A stretch of DNA of 64,000 bases from assembly GCF_021491915.1 (NCBI RefSeq), contig NZ_CP090836.1, forward strand, positions 216,001-280,000, written 5' to 3'. Below the pieces are notes generated by a model that was given only the letters and a program-made list of their open reading frames with translations, had not been told where the DNA came from and did not search any database. Below, piece by piece: positions 41,357 to 51,336 of the stretch (the first letter of the stretch is position 1; each line of letters opens with the position of its first letter). The DNA comes from Paracoccus everestensis. Its GTDB lineage: Bacteria > Pseudomonadota > Alphaproteobacteria > Rhodobacterales > Rhodobacteraceae. The position numbers and the translations under genes are program-made.

Positions 41357-41396
41357 TAAGACACGTCGTTAACGACGTCGCTATGCACGTGTCTTA
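41357..41396. repeat. Nested palindrome
   Basis: The outer arms TAAGACACGT (41357-41366) and ACGTGTCTTA (41387-41396) are perfect reverse complements. Overlapping the left arm is a perfect 16-bp palindrome, ACGTCGTTAACGACGT (41363-41378). The structure directly adjoins the IS630-type copy, whose TAA duplication includes the first three bases of the left arm. It could be a protein-binding or recombination site, or part of the IS66 end region. Confidence 0.7.
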
Positions 41397-41670
41397 GCCG
41401 ATCACCCCCACGCTCAGGCAGGCGGTGGAAATCGGGTGGTTACGTTCTCCCAGGGCACCAATTCTATAAGCCGCTTTCGGTTGAGAAGCCCGCCTGCCGT
41501 CGATCCATGTAAGTTACGCGAAGTGTCTGGACTTGATCCGCGATGCGGCCAGATGATTGGAGTGCTTAAAACCGCCTCTCGGCTGGCATTACGCAAGGTT
41601 TGGCTGCCGACGCACCCGAGCCTGCTTCGTCTGGTTCTTTTGGTTCAGTGGGCAGGGTGAAGGGATAAAA

Positions 41671-41910
41671 GTGGCATACGCCCCCGGCATAGAGAGCGCC
41701 TATTCCGCCGTGATAGAGCATTTTCCGCACCGCGAACTTGCCATCCGCCGATTGCTGCAGAACGACGAAGTGTTCCATGAAATGTGCGAGGAACTGTCCG
41801 ATGCAAAGGCTGCACTTGCCAAGCTCAGCCAATCCCACGAGGCGGCGCTCGAAGCGAGACGTGCCGAGTGGCACGATCTTGTCGGGCGGCTAGTCGCCGA
41901 ACTGATGACG
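41671..41910 (+). pseudogene. Small hypothetical protein, probably lacking its natural 3' end
   Basis: GTG start with GAAGGGA upstream. About 80 codons look genuinely coding: IESAYSAVIEHFPHRELAIR, then LLQNDEVFHEMCEELSDAKA and HDLVGRLVAEL. This resembles a family of ~80-residue helical proteins of unknown function in Alphaproteobacteria. The frame stays open to 42645, but the continuation lies opposite the IS110 transposase and looks random, so the natural stop was probably lost at the IS110 insertion. Confidence 0.5.
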
Positions 41911-42159
41911 GTTCTCTACATGGGGCTGCTGCGTCAAGTCTGTTTTTCGGCCTTGTGCGCGACGATAGCGGTCTGCGGGTCCTGGTTCTCTTCGGCGTCA
42001 GCACGCGGGCCGCGCCACTATCCCGGTCTTTCCACATTCCGAACCTTCTGGGCGGCGCACTGTATCAAACGCAGCTTGTGCTGCAACCAACGGTCCCGCG
42101 CTCATCCCTCGGGTTCGACCTCTGCCGCACTCGGCTTGGCCGAAAGTTGTTTCCCGACC

Positions 42160-43200
42160 TCAGGCCGGGCGAAGCGATCCTCCCTTTTCCGCGTCGAAGT
42201 GGCTTTCGTCTTTCCACAGGCGCAGCAACAGACAAGCGAGCTTGCGTGCTACCGCCACGCGGGCTTTCTTCGCGCCGACGCGCCGCATCAAGCCGAGCCC
42301 CCAGCTTTTGAGCGGACTGGTTCCGCTCCAGCTCGTCAGCAGGCAGTTGGCGGCTTCGTAAAGATAGTGCCGCGCTACCCCATCGCCTTGCCGGCTGATC
42401 GTGCCGGACACATCCTTTTCTCCGGATTGGTACCGCTTTGGCGTCAGCCCGAGATATCCTCCCACATCACGTGTGCGTCGGAACCGCCCGGGATCCTCGA
42501 TCGCCGCCACAAAGGCCAGCGCCGTAACCGGGCCCACCCCTGGGACCGACATCAGCCGCCGGCATGTCTCGGAGCGCTGCGTGAGAGCTCGCACTTGGCG
42601 ATCCAAGGCGGCAATCTGCATCTCGATGGCCGCCAGCGCCTCTAACAACGCGTTGACGCATGCATAAAGCAGATCATCCTGGCAGACCGCTGATCGTGCC
42701 GCCTCGTCGAACCGTTTTGTGCCCTGCCGTGAGGCCAGCCTGATCCTGAAGGGACGCAAGAGGCCCCGGATCTGACCAAAAAATGTTCGCTTGTTCCGAA
42801 CCAGCTAATCGCGCGCTGACAACAGCGCCTTGATCCGATGGCTGTCCTCCGACTTGACGAAAACTTCCGTGTACCAGCTCGTGCGGAGCATCTCTGCCAA
42901 GGCCCGCGCATCCGCAACATCAGTCTTCATCACACGTGCCTTCAAGGCATCTGCCGCACGACGGGCATCCATCACCACCACCGGCAAACCAAGGGCTTTC
43001 AGGCCTCGGGCCAGCCAAGGCGTCGTCGAGCCTGTCTCCAGACCAACTCGCTCCAGAGAACCGCGCCAACGGTCCAGGGCCTCACCAATCATTCCGGGAT
43101 GTGTGTCCGAACTTCCCCGCCAGACAACCCGTCCATCGGCGTCAAGAACGCAGATTGCCGTGCGTTTGAGGCTCACATCCAGTCCAACATAATACCCCAT
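42160..43200 (-). pseudogene. IS110-family transposase interrupted by an amber codon
   Basis: One frame of 347 codons. The N-terminal DEDD domain has MGYYVGLDVSLKRTAICVLD, ERVGLETGSTTPWLARGL and KTDVADARALAEML. The C-terminal Transposase_20 part has LMSVPGVGPVTALAFVAAIE and DVGGYLGLTPKRYQSGEKD. An in-frame TAG at 42805-42807 interrupts ALLSARD-stop-LVRNKR, where homologs usually have Gln (CAG), so a single C-to-T change explains it. Start at 43200 with GGAG upstream. Without suppression this copy is dead. Confidence 0.85.
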
Positions 43201-43397
43201 CGCTGCTCTCCTTTCAGGGTTAACCGCCTCAAGCATCGAAGCTCAGCGGCGGAGCAGCAACCGATCATGTATGGGATGTATCAGGTCTTGAACGTCGAGT
43301 TCCTGCGCCAGCGCGAACAAGACCCTTTCGCCCTTGAGTCGCCGGATGGCTCGCCGCCAGAGGGTTCGTAGGAGCACTGCGTTTCGCAGCCCGAAGT
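43201..43397 (-). other. Non-coding 5' region of the IS110 copy, downstream of yggS
   Basis: In IS110-group elements the bridge RNA that pairs donor and target is encoded in the non-coding region upstream of the transposase, so this 197-base stretch is where it would lie. I see no certain fold. A minus frame ending RRLKGERVLFALAQELDVQ then DLIHPIHDRLLLRR also crosses it and may be a gene fragment. The element tips are not identified. Confidence 0.35.
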
Positions 43398-44051
43398 TCA
43401 GGCGTAGCTCCGGGTCCCGAAGATTGCTGAGCCGACGCGCACATGGGTCGCGCCCTCGGCGATGGCCGTCTCGAAGTCCGCGCTCATGCCCATGGAGAGG
43501 TTGGGTAGACCATGGTCCGCCGCCAAGGCGCCCAGCAGGCGGAAATGAGGCAGGGGATCCGCCCCCTCGGGCGGGATGCACATCAAGCCCTGGGGCGACA
43601 GACCCAAGTCGCGGCAAGAGGCCAGGAAGACCGGCAATTCGTCGGCCAGGATCCCGGCCTTTTGCGGCTCATCCCCGGTATTGACCTGGATGAACAGTTG
43701 CGGGCTGCGGCCTTGCTGCTCGATCTGGGGGGCAAGCTTGCGGGCCAGGCTCATGCGGTCCAACGTGTGGATGGCGTCGAACAGTTCGACTGCGGCCTTG
43801 GCCTTGTTGGATTGCAGGGGGCCGATCATGTGCAGATCAACATTGGGGTAACGGGCGCGCCAGTCGGGCCACTTTCCCAGTGCCTCTTGCACGTAGTTTT
43901 CGCCAAAGACGCGCTGCCCTGCCTCCAGCACTGCGATCACATGGTCTTGCGGCTGCACCTTGCTGACCGCGATCAGCGTGACGCTGCCCGGCGCGCGTCC
44001 GGCCCGTTCTTCGGCCGCAGCAATGCGGCGCTTGATGTCATCCAGTCCCAT
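43398..44051 (-). CDS. yggS: YggS-family PLP homeostasis protein
   Basis: A 217-residue single-domain PLP-binding protein (YBL036c/PROSC family) that controls cellular pyridoxal phosphate balance. The PLP lysine is in [20 protein letters not shown]. Later [39 protein letters not shown] and [20 protein letters not shown] are all conserved. Start at 44051 ([10 protein letters not shown]). The porin terminator lies directly upstream, so it probably has its own weak promoter or depends on read-through. The IS110 debris begins just after its stop. Confidence 0.93.
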   Translation of the reverse strand: MGLDDIKRRIAAAEERAGRAPGSVTLIAVSKVQPQDHVIAVLEAGQRVFGENYVQEALGKWPDWRARYPNVDLHMIGPLQSNKAKAAVELFDAIHTLDRMSLARKLAPQIEQQGRSPQLFIQVNTGDEPQKAGILADELPVFLASCRDLGLSPQGLMCIPPEGADPLPHFRLLGALAADHGLPNLSMGMSADFETAIAEGATHVRVGSAIFGTRSYA

Positions 44052-44060
44052 GATGCAACA

Positions 44061-44095
44061 AGACAAAAAGAAAAGAGCGGGCGCAAGGCCCGCTC
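44061..44095 (-). terminator. Rho-independent terminator of the porin gene
   Basis: On the minus strand GAGCGGGC pairs with GCCCGCTC around a 5-base loop (44075-44095), followed by TTTTCTTTTTGTC. It is 25 bases after the porin stop. Strong stem and T-tract. Confidence 0.9.
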
Positions 44096-44120
44096 TCAAG
44101 TTTGACGGCTGATCCGGGGA

Positions 44121-45191
44121 TCAGAAGTCGAAGCGCACGCCCATGTCGGCGGTCACGCGCTCTTGGTAGTCGCGCTGCAGCGAGGCGCCCAGACGAGCAC
44201 CGCCCAGGTCGTAGTTGACGCCGATACCGAACGAATTGTCGGTTTCCTTCTGCGTCCAGTCGCCGCTGTTGTTGGCGATATAGGCTTCGATGTTGGTCAG
44301 ACCATCGGCCAGCGTGTAGTCACCATAAAGGGTGATGGTGTTGCCGAAGTCGTCAATAACGTTCGGATTGGTTGGATCACCGCTGACTGCACCGGTGATG
44401 CTGCCTGCGTCGCCATTGTCGATCCAGTTCAAGCCAATGCGGGCGTTTTCCATGACGGCATAACGAGCACCGACGAAATAAACATCGTGATCATCGACGC
44501 CAGCGCCGTTCAGAGACGCACCGGCTTCCAACTCCAGACGCTCATTCCAAGCATACTGAACCAGGATGCTGAACTCTTCTTTGGCGTTGAATTCTTCATC
44601 TTCATCGGTATCCGGATCATCGGCAATGAAGTCTTCGTTCAGGCCGGTCTGGTCGGGGTCGATGTACGAGGCGCGAATGGTGAAATCGTCCAGCGAGTAT
44701 TTTGCTGCGATACCCAAGCGGTCATCATCGCTGTAAGGCGAGGTTTCATAAGCGAAGAAAGCACCCAAGGCGTTGCCGCCGACCGAGCGGTCGAAAGCGC
44801 CGAGTTCGGAGCCATAGATTAGCCCAGAGGAGTCAAGGGCGGTATCGACGTTTCCGACCTCGACAGTCAGGCCGCTGCTGGTCACGTATAGCTTGCCAGC
44901 ATTAAGAACGCCGTTGTCACCACGACTGCTATTGCCTTGGTCCCACTGAATGCGGAAGCGGGCACCGAAGTCCACGCCCTGGTCGGTCGAGGTTGCGGCG
45001 TCGATGTTCATCCGCAGGCGTGAGATGACCTGGGTTTCGTTGCCCTCGCCAAGCACGGGGTCAAAGCTGTTCAGAACGCCGTCTTCGTAGTATTGCACGC
45101 CGGTCCGGCCATAACCCGAGATGGTCACGTCGGCAGCAGCGACACCGGCCGTCAGGACCAGTGCGGTGGAGGCGATAAGAGCCTTTTTCAT
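44121..45191 (-). CDS. Outer-membrane porin (Rhodobacter type)
   Basis: A 356-residue general porin. The signal peptide is MKKALIASTALVLTAGVAAA, and the mature protein starts DVTISGYGRTGVQYYEDG. Alternating beta strands and acidic surface loops (DDPDTDEDEEFNAKEE) follow, and the chain ends in Phe (MGVRFDF), the usual beta-barrel assembly signal. It forms a trimeric 16-strand pore in this family. It uses fewer rare codons and has its own strong terminator, as expected of an abundant protein. Confidence 0.92.
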   Translation of the reverse strand: MKKALIASTALVLTAGVAAADVTISGYGRTGVQYYEDGVLNSFDPVLGEGNETQVISRLRMNIDAATSTDQGVDFGARFRIQWDQGNSSRGDNGVLNAGKLYVTSSGLTVEVGNVDTALDSSGLIYGSELGAFDRSVGGNALGAFFAYETSPYSDDDRLGIAAKYSLDDFTIRASYIDPDQTGLNEDFIADDPDTDEDEEFNAKEEFSILVQYAWNERLELEAGASLNGAGVDDHDVYFVGARYAVMENARIGLNWIDNGDAGSITGAVSGDPTNPNVIDDFGNTITLYGDYTLADGLTNIEAYIANNSGDWTQKETDNSFGIGVNYDLGGARLGASLQRDYQERVTADMGVRFDF

Positions 45192-45446
45192 GTCAAGTTC
45201 CCTCTTGTCTCTCTGATGCCCAAACCGGCATTACCGCCTTGGGTATGCTGCTTGTTTCCCCTGTCCTTCCCCGTGATGCAACGGAATCGCGCGCCTGTCC
45301 TGGCCACGGCGGTTTCTGTGATGCACAAGGGCCACACCTTTGCGTGACCAACGGAACCTGCGCATTCTGGCCTGCGGGCCAAGGCGCTTGTGGGGCGGGG
45401 GTGATCCGGGCTAAAGCTGGCCCTGACGCGAAAAACGAGGGACCGC

Positions 45447-45920
45447 ATGAAAACCGCACACGCCGCGCGCTTGGTGATCGCAGGGCTTCTTTGCGGGGGA
45501 TTAGCTGCATGTGGGGGTGGCGGACCAAATGCCGGACCGCAAGAGAGCGCCGACATGCGCCCCGAGGTGCGGCGCACGACGATCTGGGATGTCTTTGAAG
45601 GATCCGAGAACCCGAACACCACCGTCGGCGTGAACAAGTACCTGTGGAACGCCAGCCTCGAAGTGCTGAACTTCCTGCCCGTGCAGACGGTCGATCCCTT
45701 TACCGGCGTGATCCAGACCGGATATGGCACGCCCCCCGGCGGCGGGCGGTCCTATCGCGCGACGATCAAGATCGCCGATCCGGCACTGGACGCGCGCAGC
45801 CTTAAGCTGTCGTTGCAAGGCCCCGGCAGCGCGGCAATCGAGCCGGGCACCGTGCGCGCCGTGGAAGACGCGATCCTGACCCGCGCGCGGCAGTTGCGCA
45901 TCCAGGACGGGCGGCTGTAG
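45447..45920 (+). CDS. DUF3576 lipoprotein
   Basis: A 157-residue predicted lipoprotein: the signal ends in the lipobox LAAC, followed by a glycine-rich linker. The conserved part ([20 protein letters not shown], then [16 protein letters not shown] and [16 protein letters not shown]) matches DUF3576, an alphaproteobacterial family of unknown function. It precedes leuS-lptE-holA in the same direction, which suggests an envelope-related role. It is divergent from the porin gene. Confidence 0.88.
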   Translation: MKTAHAARLVIAGLLCGGLAACGGGGPNAGPQESADMRPEVRRTTIWDVFEGSENPNTTVGVNKYLWNASLEVLNFLPVQTVDPFTGVIQTGYGTPPGGGRSYRATIKIADPALDARSLKLSLQGPGSAAIEPGTVRAVEDAILTRARQLRIQDGRL

Positions 45921-45999
45921 AGGCCGGGCAGCGCCCACTGGACCCGCCAAGTCGCGCCGTATAAACCCGGCGCGACGAATGACGCCAAAGGTCCGCACC

Positions 46000-48537
46000 A
46001 TGCCTTATGATCCCTCCAGCAGCGAATCCCGGTGGCAGCAGGCCTGGGCCGACGCCGGCAGCTTCACCGCGACCCGCGACGAGCGGCCGAAATACTATGT
46101 GCTGGAAATGTTCCCCTATCCGTCGGGGCGCATCCACATGGGCCATGTGCGCAACTACACGATGGGCGACGTGGTGGCACGCTTCAAGCGTGCGCAGGGG
46201 TTCAGCGTGCTGCACCCGATGGGCTGGGACGCCTTCGGGATGCCTGCGGAAAACGCCGCGATGGAACAGGGCGGCCATCCGCGCGACTGGACCTATGCCA
46301 ACATCGCCACGATGAAGAAGCAGTTGAAGCCGTTGGGCCTGTCGATCGACTGGTCCCGCGAATTCGCCACCTGCGACGACGATTACGTCCACCAGCAACA
46401 GGCGATGTTCCTGGATATGCTGGAGGCCGGATTGATCACCCGCAAGTCGGCCCAGGTGAACTGGGATCCGGTGGACATGACGGTGCTGGCCAACGAGCAG
46501 GTGATCGACGGCAAGGGCTGGCGGTCGGGCGCCCCGGTTGAGCGGCGCGAGCTGACGCAGTGGTTCTTCCGCATCTCGGAGTATTCCGAGGAGTTGCTGG
46601 CGGCCCTGGACGGGCTGACCGGCTGGCCGGAAAAGGTGCGGCTGATGCAGTCGAACTGGATCGGCAAGTCGCGCGGGCTGCAGTTCCGGTTCGAAACGGT
46701 GGACGCCCCCGAGGAATTCGCCGCGATCGAGGTTTATACCACCCGCCCCGACACGCTGATGGGCGCCAGCTTCGTGGCGCTGTCGCCCGATCATCCGCTG
46801 GTCAAGGATCTGGCCGCCGCCGATCCCAAGGTCGCGGCCTTTGTCGAGGAATGCCGCCGCATCGGCACGACCGAGGAAGCCATCGAAACCGCGCCCAAGC
46901 TGGGCTTCGACACCGGCCTGACTGTCAAACATCCGCTGGACGAAGGCTGGCACCTGCCGATCTGGATCGGAAATTTTGTGCTGATGGATTACGGCACCGG
47001 CGCGATCTTCGGATCGCCCGCCCATGACGAGCGCGACCACGAATTCGCCACGAAATACGGGCTGCCGATCCGCGCGACCTTCGGCGAACGCGGCATGACG
47101 CTGGACCAGGCCGACGCGATGGTCGCCAAGGCGCCCTATGTGCCGCTGAAATCCGAAACCGTCACCTATGTGCGCGGCTTCAGCGGCGCGGCCGACCAGA
47201 CCGGAGAGGCCGCAGTGGACGCGGCCATCGCCCATGCCGAGGCCAATGGCTATGGCGAGGGGGTGACCAAGTTCCGCCTGCGGGACTGGGGCATTTCCCG
47301 CCAGCGATACTGGGGCTGCCCGATCCCTGTCCTGCATTGCGACCGCTGCGGCACGGTGCCCGAGGCCAAGGAGAACCTGCCCGTCCTGCTGCCCCAGGAT
47401 GTCACCTTCGATGTGCCCGGCAACCCGCTGGACCGCCACCCGAGCTGGCGCAAGGCCACCTGCCCGAAATGCGGGGGCGCGGCGCGGCGCGAGACGGACA
47501 CGATGGACACCTTCGTCGACTCGTCCTGGTATTACGCGCGCTTCACCAGCCCCCATGCGTCGACGCCCACCGACCGGGCCGACGCCGATTACTGGATGAA
47601 CGTGGACCAGTATATCGGCGGGATCGAACACGCGATCCTGCACCTGCTGTATTCGCGCTTCTTCGCCCGCGCGATGGTCAAGACCGGGCATCTGCCGGAA
47701 AGCGCGAAGGAGCCTTTCGATGCGCTGTTCACGCAAGGGATGGTGACGCACGAGATCTACAAGACGAGTGACGAGCGCGGCCGTCCGGTCTATCACCTGC
47801 CCGAGGACGTGACGGACGGCAAGCTGGCCGACGGCACCGAGGTCGAGATCATCCCCTCCGCCAAGATGTCGAAGTCCAAGAAGAACGTCGTCGATCCGGT
47901 CAACATCGTGCAAAGCTTCGGCGCCGATACCGCCCGCTGGTTCATGCTGTCCGACAGCCCGCCCGAACGCGACGTGGAATGGACCGCCGCCGGGGCCGAG
48001 GCTGCCAACAAGTTCCTGGGCCGTGTCTGGCGTCTGGCCGACGAGGCGGGCGACGGCGGGGACGATCCCGACCTGACCCGCGCCGCGCATCGGGCGATCA
48101 ACGACGTGACCAAGGCCATCGAGGGCTTTGCCTTCAACAAGGCGGTCGCCAAGATCTATGAACTGGCCAATGCCGTCGGCAAGTCGAAGGCCGGCGGCGA
48201 GGCCCGCCACGCCACCTTGCGGATCATGGCGCAGCTGATGGGGCCGATGGTGCCGCACCTGGCCGAAGATGTCTGGGCGATGGCGGGCGGGCAGGGTCTG
48301 CTGGTCGATGCGCCCTGGCCCAAGGCGGATCCGGCCATGCTGGAGGACGATACGGTCACCCTGCCGATCCAGATCAACGGCAAGCGTCGGGCCGAGATCA
48401 GCGTCGCCAAGGACATGCCCAAGGACCAGATCGAGGCGCTGGTGCTGGCCGACGAAACCGTGCGCAAGTTCCTGGAAGGCGCGGCGCCGAAAAAGCTGAT
48501 CGTCGTGCCGGGGCGGATCGTCAATGTGGTCGCCTGA
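46000..48537 (+). CDS. leuS: Leucyl-tRNA synthetase
   Basis: An 845-residue class-I synthetase that charges tRNA-Leu. The HIGH-type motif is [19 protein letters not shown] and the KMSKS loop is [14 protein letters not shown]. The editing domain lies between ([13 protein letters not shown]), and the zinc-type insert has [20 protein letters not shown] and CPKCGG. I chose the ATG at 46000 ([16 protein letters not shown]) rather than an in-frame ATG at 45979. It overlaps lptE by 14 bases. Confidence 0.97.
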   Translation: MPYDPSSSESRWQQAWADAGSFTATRDERPKYYVLEMFPYPSGRIHMGHVRNYTMGDVVARFKRAQGFSVLHPMGWDAFGMPAENAAMEQGGHPRDWTYANIATMKKQLKPLGLSIDWSREFATCDDDYVHQQQAMFLDMLEAGLITRKSAQVNWDPVDMTVLANEQVIDGKGWRSGAPVERRELTQWFFRISEYSEELLAALDGLTGWPEKVRLMQSNWIGKSRGLQFRFETVDAPEEFAAIEVYTTRPDTLMGASFVALSPDHPLVKDLAAADPKVAAFVEECRRIGTTEEAIETAPKLGFDTGLTVKHPLDEGWHLPIWIGNFVLMDYGTGAIFGSPAHDERDHEFATKYGLPIRATFGERGMTLDQADAMVAKAPYVPLKSETVTYVRGFSGAADQTGEAAVDAAIAHAEANGYGEGVTKFRLRDWGISRQRYWGCPIPVLHCDRCGTVPEAKENLPVLLPQDVTFDVPGNPLDRHPSWRKATCPKCGGAARRETDTMDTFVDSSWYYARFTSPHASTPTDRADADYWMNVDQYIGGIEHAILHLLYSRFFARAMVKTGHLPESAKEPFDALFTQGMVTHEIYKTSDERGRPVYHLPEDVTDGKLADGTEVEIIPSAKMSKSKKNVVDPVNIVQSFGADTARWFMLSDSPPERDVEWTAAGAEAANKFLGRVWRLADEAGDGGDDPDLTRAAHRAINDVTKAIEGFAFNKAVAKIYELANAVGKSKAGGEARHATLRIMAQLMGPMVPHLAEDVWAMAGGQGLLVDAPWPKADPAMLEDDTVTLPIQINGKRRAEISVAKDMPKDQIEALVLADETVRKFLEGAAPKKLIVVPGRIVNVVA

Positions 48538-49012
48538 CCTGAACCGCCGCGCAGCCCTGCTGGGGCTGCTGGCGGTGTCTGCCTGCGGGCTGACGCCGGT
48601 CTATGGCCCGAACGGGGCAGGCCAGCGGCTGTTCGGCAAGGTCCGCCCGCGTGACCCCGAGACCTATCAGGATTTCGCCTTCAACCGCCGCTTGGGCGAG
48701 CGGCTGGGCGGCGAGGGGACGGATTACGACCTGGATTACCGCATCACTGTGGGCGTGGTCCCGCAGGCGATCACCACGGACGAGGTCACGAACCGCTATT
48801 CGTTGAACGGGACGGCGGATTTCGTGCTGACCGACCGCGCCGGGCGGGTCATGGCGCAGGGACGGGTCAGCAACTTCACCTCTTATTCCACCACCGGCAC
48901 CACCATCGCCACGCTGTCCGCCGAGGGCGACGCCCGGTCCCGGCTGGCCGAGATGCTGGCCGATCAGGTTGTCACGCGTTTGCTGGCGGCATCCGCGCAA
49001 CTGCCGGAATGA
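48524..49012 (+). CDS. lptE: LPS-assembly lipoprotein LptE
   Basis: A 162-residue lipoprotein (LAVSAC lipobox, then [13 protein letters not shown]) of the LptE family that plugs the LptD barrel at the outer membrane. The N-terminal basic stretch and hydrophobic core form a short signal peptide. Sequence conservation in this family is low; identification rests on GLTPVYGP, size and the leuS-lptE-holA order, which is conserved widely in Proteobacteria. Confidence 0.9.
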   Translation: MWSPDLNRRAALLGLLAVSACGLTPVYGPNGAGQRLFGKVRPRDPETYQDFAFNRRLGERLGGEGTDYDLDYRITVGVVPQAITTDEVTNRYSLNGTADFVLTDRAGRVMAQGRVSNFTSYSTTGTTIATLSAEGDARSRLAEMLADQVVTRLLAASAQLPE

Positions 49013-49019
49013 CGAGCGA

Positions 49020-50048
49020 ATGATCCTGAAGGGCGCTGAAATCGCGCGCTATCTGGCGCGGCCCGATCCGTCGCGCCCGGCACTGCTGATCTATGGTCAG
49101 GACGCGATGCGCGTGGCGATGAAGCGGGCCGAGGCGGTCAAGGCCCTGGTGGGCGAAAAGGCAGACGAGGAGATGCGCCTGACCCGCCTGCCCGGCGCAA
49201 GCCTGCGCAAGGATCCCGCGCAACTGCTGGACGCGGTCAAGGAGGTGGGCTTTTTCCCCGGACCGCGCGTGGTACTCGTCGAGGATACGCCGGATGCCGC
49301 CGCCAATGCGGTGCGCGCAGCCCTGCTGGACTGGAATCCGGGCGACGCGGCGATGGTGGTGACGGCGGGGGCCTTGGGCAAGTCGTCCGCCCTACGAAAG
49401 CTGTTCGAACCGCACCCGACCGCCGTGACCGCGCCCATCTATGACGACCCGCCGGGCGAGGACGAGGTCGCGCGGTGGATGGCGGATGCCGGGTTGCGCC
49501 AGGTGCCGCCCGCCGCAATGAAGGAGATGATGGTGCTGGCCCGCGCATTGGATCCGGGTGACCTGCGCCAGACGATCGAGAAGATCGGGCTTTACAAGCA
49601 CGGCGACCCCGTCCCCCTTGCGGTCGAGGAAATCGCCCTCATGGCCCCTGCCACCATCGAGGCGGATCTGGACGAGTTGATCCACATCGTCGCCGAACGC
49701 CGTGAAGCCGAGTTCGGGGCGATGATGCGCCGGATCGAGGGGCAGGGCATCAATCCGGTGACGCTGTGCATTGCCGCCTTGCGCCATTTTCGCGTCCTGC
49801 ACGGGGCCGCCGCCGATCCCGCCGGGCCGGGCGTGGCCTTGTCGCGGGCGCGCCCGCCGGTCTTTGGCCCGCGCCGCGACCGGATGGCCCGGCAAGCGCA
49901 GGCTTGGGGCATGGGGCCGCTGGAGGAAGCAGTGCAGTCGCTGCTGGATTGCGACCTGACGTTGCGCAGTTCGACCCGCGCGCCGCAGATGGCCCTGGTC
50001 GAACGCGCGCTGATCCGGCTGACGATGACACCCCGGGGACGGCGGTGA
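49020..50048 (+). CDS. holA: DNA polymerase III delta subunit
   Basis: A 342-residue clamp-loader subunit that opens the beta clamp. LLIYGQDAMRVAMKRAEAV replaces the Walker A motif seen in ATPase subunits, as expected for delta. RVVLVEDTPDAAANAVRAAL and VVTAGALGKSSALRKLFE are family segments, and the C-terminal collar domain includes LCIAALRHFRVLHGAA. The ATG is at 49020, 8 bases after lptE. The stop overlaps the GTG of the next gene as GTGA. Confidence 0.93.
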   Translation: MILKGAEIARYLARPDPSRPALLIYGQDAMRVAMKRAEAVKALVGEKADEEMRLTRLPGASLRKDPAQLLDAVKEVGFFPGPRVVLVEDTPDAAANAVRAALLDWNPGDAAMVVTAGALGKSSALRKLFEPHPTAVTAPIYDDPPGEDEVARWMADAGLRQVPPAAMKEMMVLARALDPGDLRQTIEKIGLYKHGDPVPLAVEEIALMAPATIEADLDELIHIVAERREAEFGAMMRRIEGQGINPVTLCIAALRHFRVLHGAAADPAGPGVALSRARPPVFGPRRDRMARQAQAWGMGPLEEAVQSLLDCDLTLRSSTRAPQMALVERALIRLTMTPRGRR

Positions 50049-51268
50049 CGGAAACCGTCGATGCGCTGGTCATCGGCGCAGGACCGGCCGGGCTGATGGC
50101 GGCAGAAGCCCTGATGGCGCCAGGCCGCACCGTGGTGGTGGCCGAAGCGATGCCCACGCCCGCGCGCAAGTTCCTGATGGCAGGAAAATCCGGGCTGAAC
50201 CTGACAAAGGACGAGCCGTTCGAGGCGTTTGCGCAAAGGTTCAGGGTCGGCACCGGGGCGCTGCCCCGGACCCCGAGATATTTGCATGAAGAAGAAAGCC
50301 GGTTCGGCCCTGCCGAGGTGATGGCCTGGGCGCGGGGGTTGGGGATAGAGCTGTTCACCGGGTCAACGGGCCGGGTGTTTCCGGTGGGGATGAAGGCCTC
50401 GCCGCTGCTTCGGGCCTGGCTTTCACGGCTGCGCGGGGGCGGGGTCGATCTGCGGACCCGCTGGCGGTGGATCGGCGAGGGCTTCCGGTTCCAGACACCG
50501 GACGGGCTGCGGGTTATCCAGCCGCGCGTGGCCGTACTGGCGCTTGGGGGGGCGAGTTGGCCCCGGCTGGGATCGGACGGGGCTTGGGTGCCGTGGTTGC
50601 GGGCGGCAGGGGTGGGCGTGGCGCCGTTCCGGCCTGCGAACATGGGGTTTCGCGTGGCCTGGTCCCCGCCCATGGCACGGCATTCCGGGGCGGCGGTCAA
50701 GGGCACCGCAGTGACAGCGGGCGATCTGGTCAGCCGGGGCGAATGGATCGTCGGCAGACAGGGGATCGAGGGCGGCGGGATCTATGAGGTCTCGGCCGCG
50801 CTGCGGGAGGGTGCGTCGGGTCATGTGGATTTGGCGCCGGACCTGGATCATGGGACGCTGGCGGCGCGATTCTTCCGGCCCAAGGGAAAGCTGTCACTGG
50901 GCAACTGGCTGCGCCGGGTGCTGGACGATCCGGTCAAGGTCGCGCTGCTGCTGGAATGGGGCAAGCCCTTGCCTGCGGATCCCGCGGGATGGGCGGTGCG
51001 GACCAAGGCCTTGCCCATGCGTCACGAAGGGCCGATGGGGATCGAGACCGCGATTTCCTCTGCGGGGGGCGTCATGTGGGATTCGCTGGACCCCGGTCAG
51101 GAACTGCGCGCCCTGCCCAATGTCTTTGTCGCGGGCGAGATGCTAGACTGGGAAGCGCCGACCGGCGGCTATCTTCTGACCGCCTGCCTGGGCAGCGGGT
51201 TGCACGCGGGACGGGCAGCCGCGTCGCGGCTTGCGACCGGAACAGCCCCTGATCCTGTCCGCGCTTGA
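50045..51268 (+). CDS. NAD(P)/FAD-dependent oxidoreductase (HI0933/BaiN-like, TIGR03862 type)
   Basis: A 407-residue flavoprotein. FAD binding is by VIGAGPAGLMAAEALMAPG and GKSGLNLTKDEPFEAF near the N-terminus. ALPNVFVAGEMLDWEAPTGG and YLLTACLGSGLHAGRAAA close the FAD fold at the C-terminus. Function unknown, although related proteins act on diverse substrates. The GTG start at 50045 overlaps the holA stop. A dispersed GC hairpin repeat is embedded in frame near residues 70-85 and is translated as GALPRTPRYLHEEE. Confidence 0.86.
   Translation: MTETVDALVIGAGPAGLMAAEALMAPGRTVVVAEAMPTPARKFLMAGKSGLNLTKDEPFEAFAQRFRVGTGALPRTPRYLHEEESRFGPAEVMAWARGLGIELFTGSTGRVFPVGMKASPLLRAWLSRLRGGGVDLRTRWRWIGEGFRFQTPDGLRVIQPRVAVLALGGASWPRLGSDGAWVPWLRAAGVGVAPFRPANMGFRVAWSPPMARHSGAAVKGTAVTAGDLVSRGEWIVGRQGIEGGGIYEVSAALREGASGHVDLAPDLDHGTLAARFFRPKGKLSLGNWLRRVLDDPVKVALLLEWGKPLPADPAGWAVRTKALPMRHEGPMGIETAISSAGGVMWDSLDPGQELRALPNVFVAGEMLDWEAPTGGYLLTACLGSGLHAGRAAASRLATGTAPDPVRA
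50254..50297 (+). repeat. Dispersed GC-hairpin repeat inside a coding region
   Basis: GGGGCGCTGCCCC hairpin, then GGACCCCGAGATATTT and TGAAGAAGAAA, matching the reverse complement of the intergenic copy at 29805-29853. Here it is read in frame within the flavoprotein gene without breaking it. Confidence 0.78.
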
Positions 51269-51336
51269 TGGGACAGGAAGCATGACCCATGCTGGACCCA
51301 TGGGAGGAAACCACCGATCCAAGGAAAGGGTTTCCG

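Larger units (their letters stand above)
37769..41443 (-). mobile_element. IS66-family element, carrying a nested IS630-type copy; left end unclear
   Basis: The typical tnpA-tnpB-tnpC order is present on the minus strand. The second 1160-bp IS630-type element is inserted 17 bases upstream of the tnpA start. A GTAACCACCCGATTTCC sequence (reverse complement of 41427-41443) could be the IS66 right tip, because IS66 ends begin GTAA. No matching opposite end is visible on the left, where the IS21 element and a truncated DUF6429 gene lie, so that end may have been lost. Confidence 0.6.

Noticed and set aside
45802-48258. An 818-codon open frame on the minus strand opposite leuS
   Set aside because: It is antisense to a clear leuS gene and has shadow-type composition without motifs.
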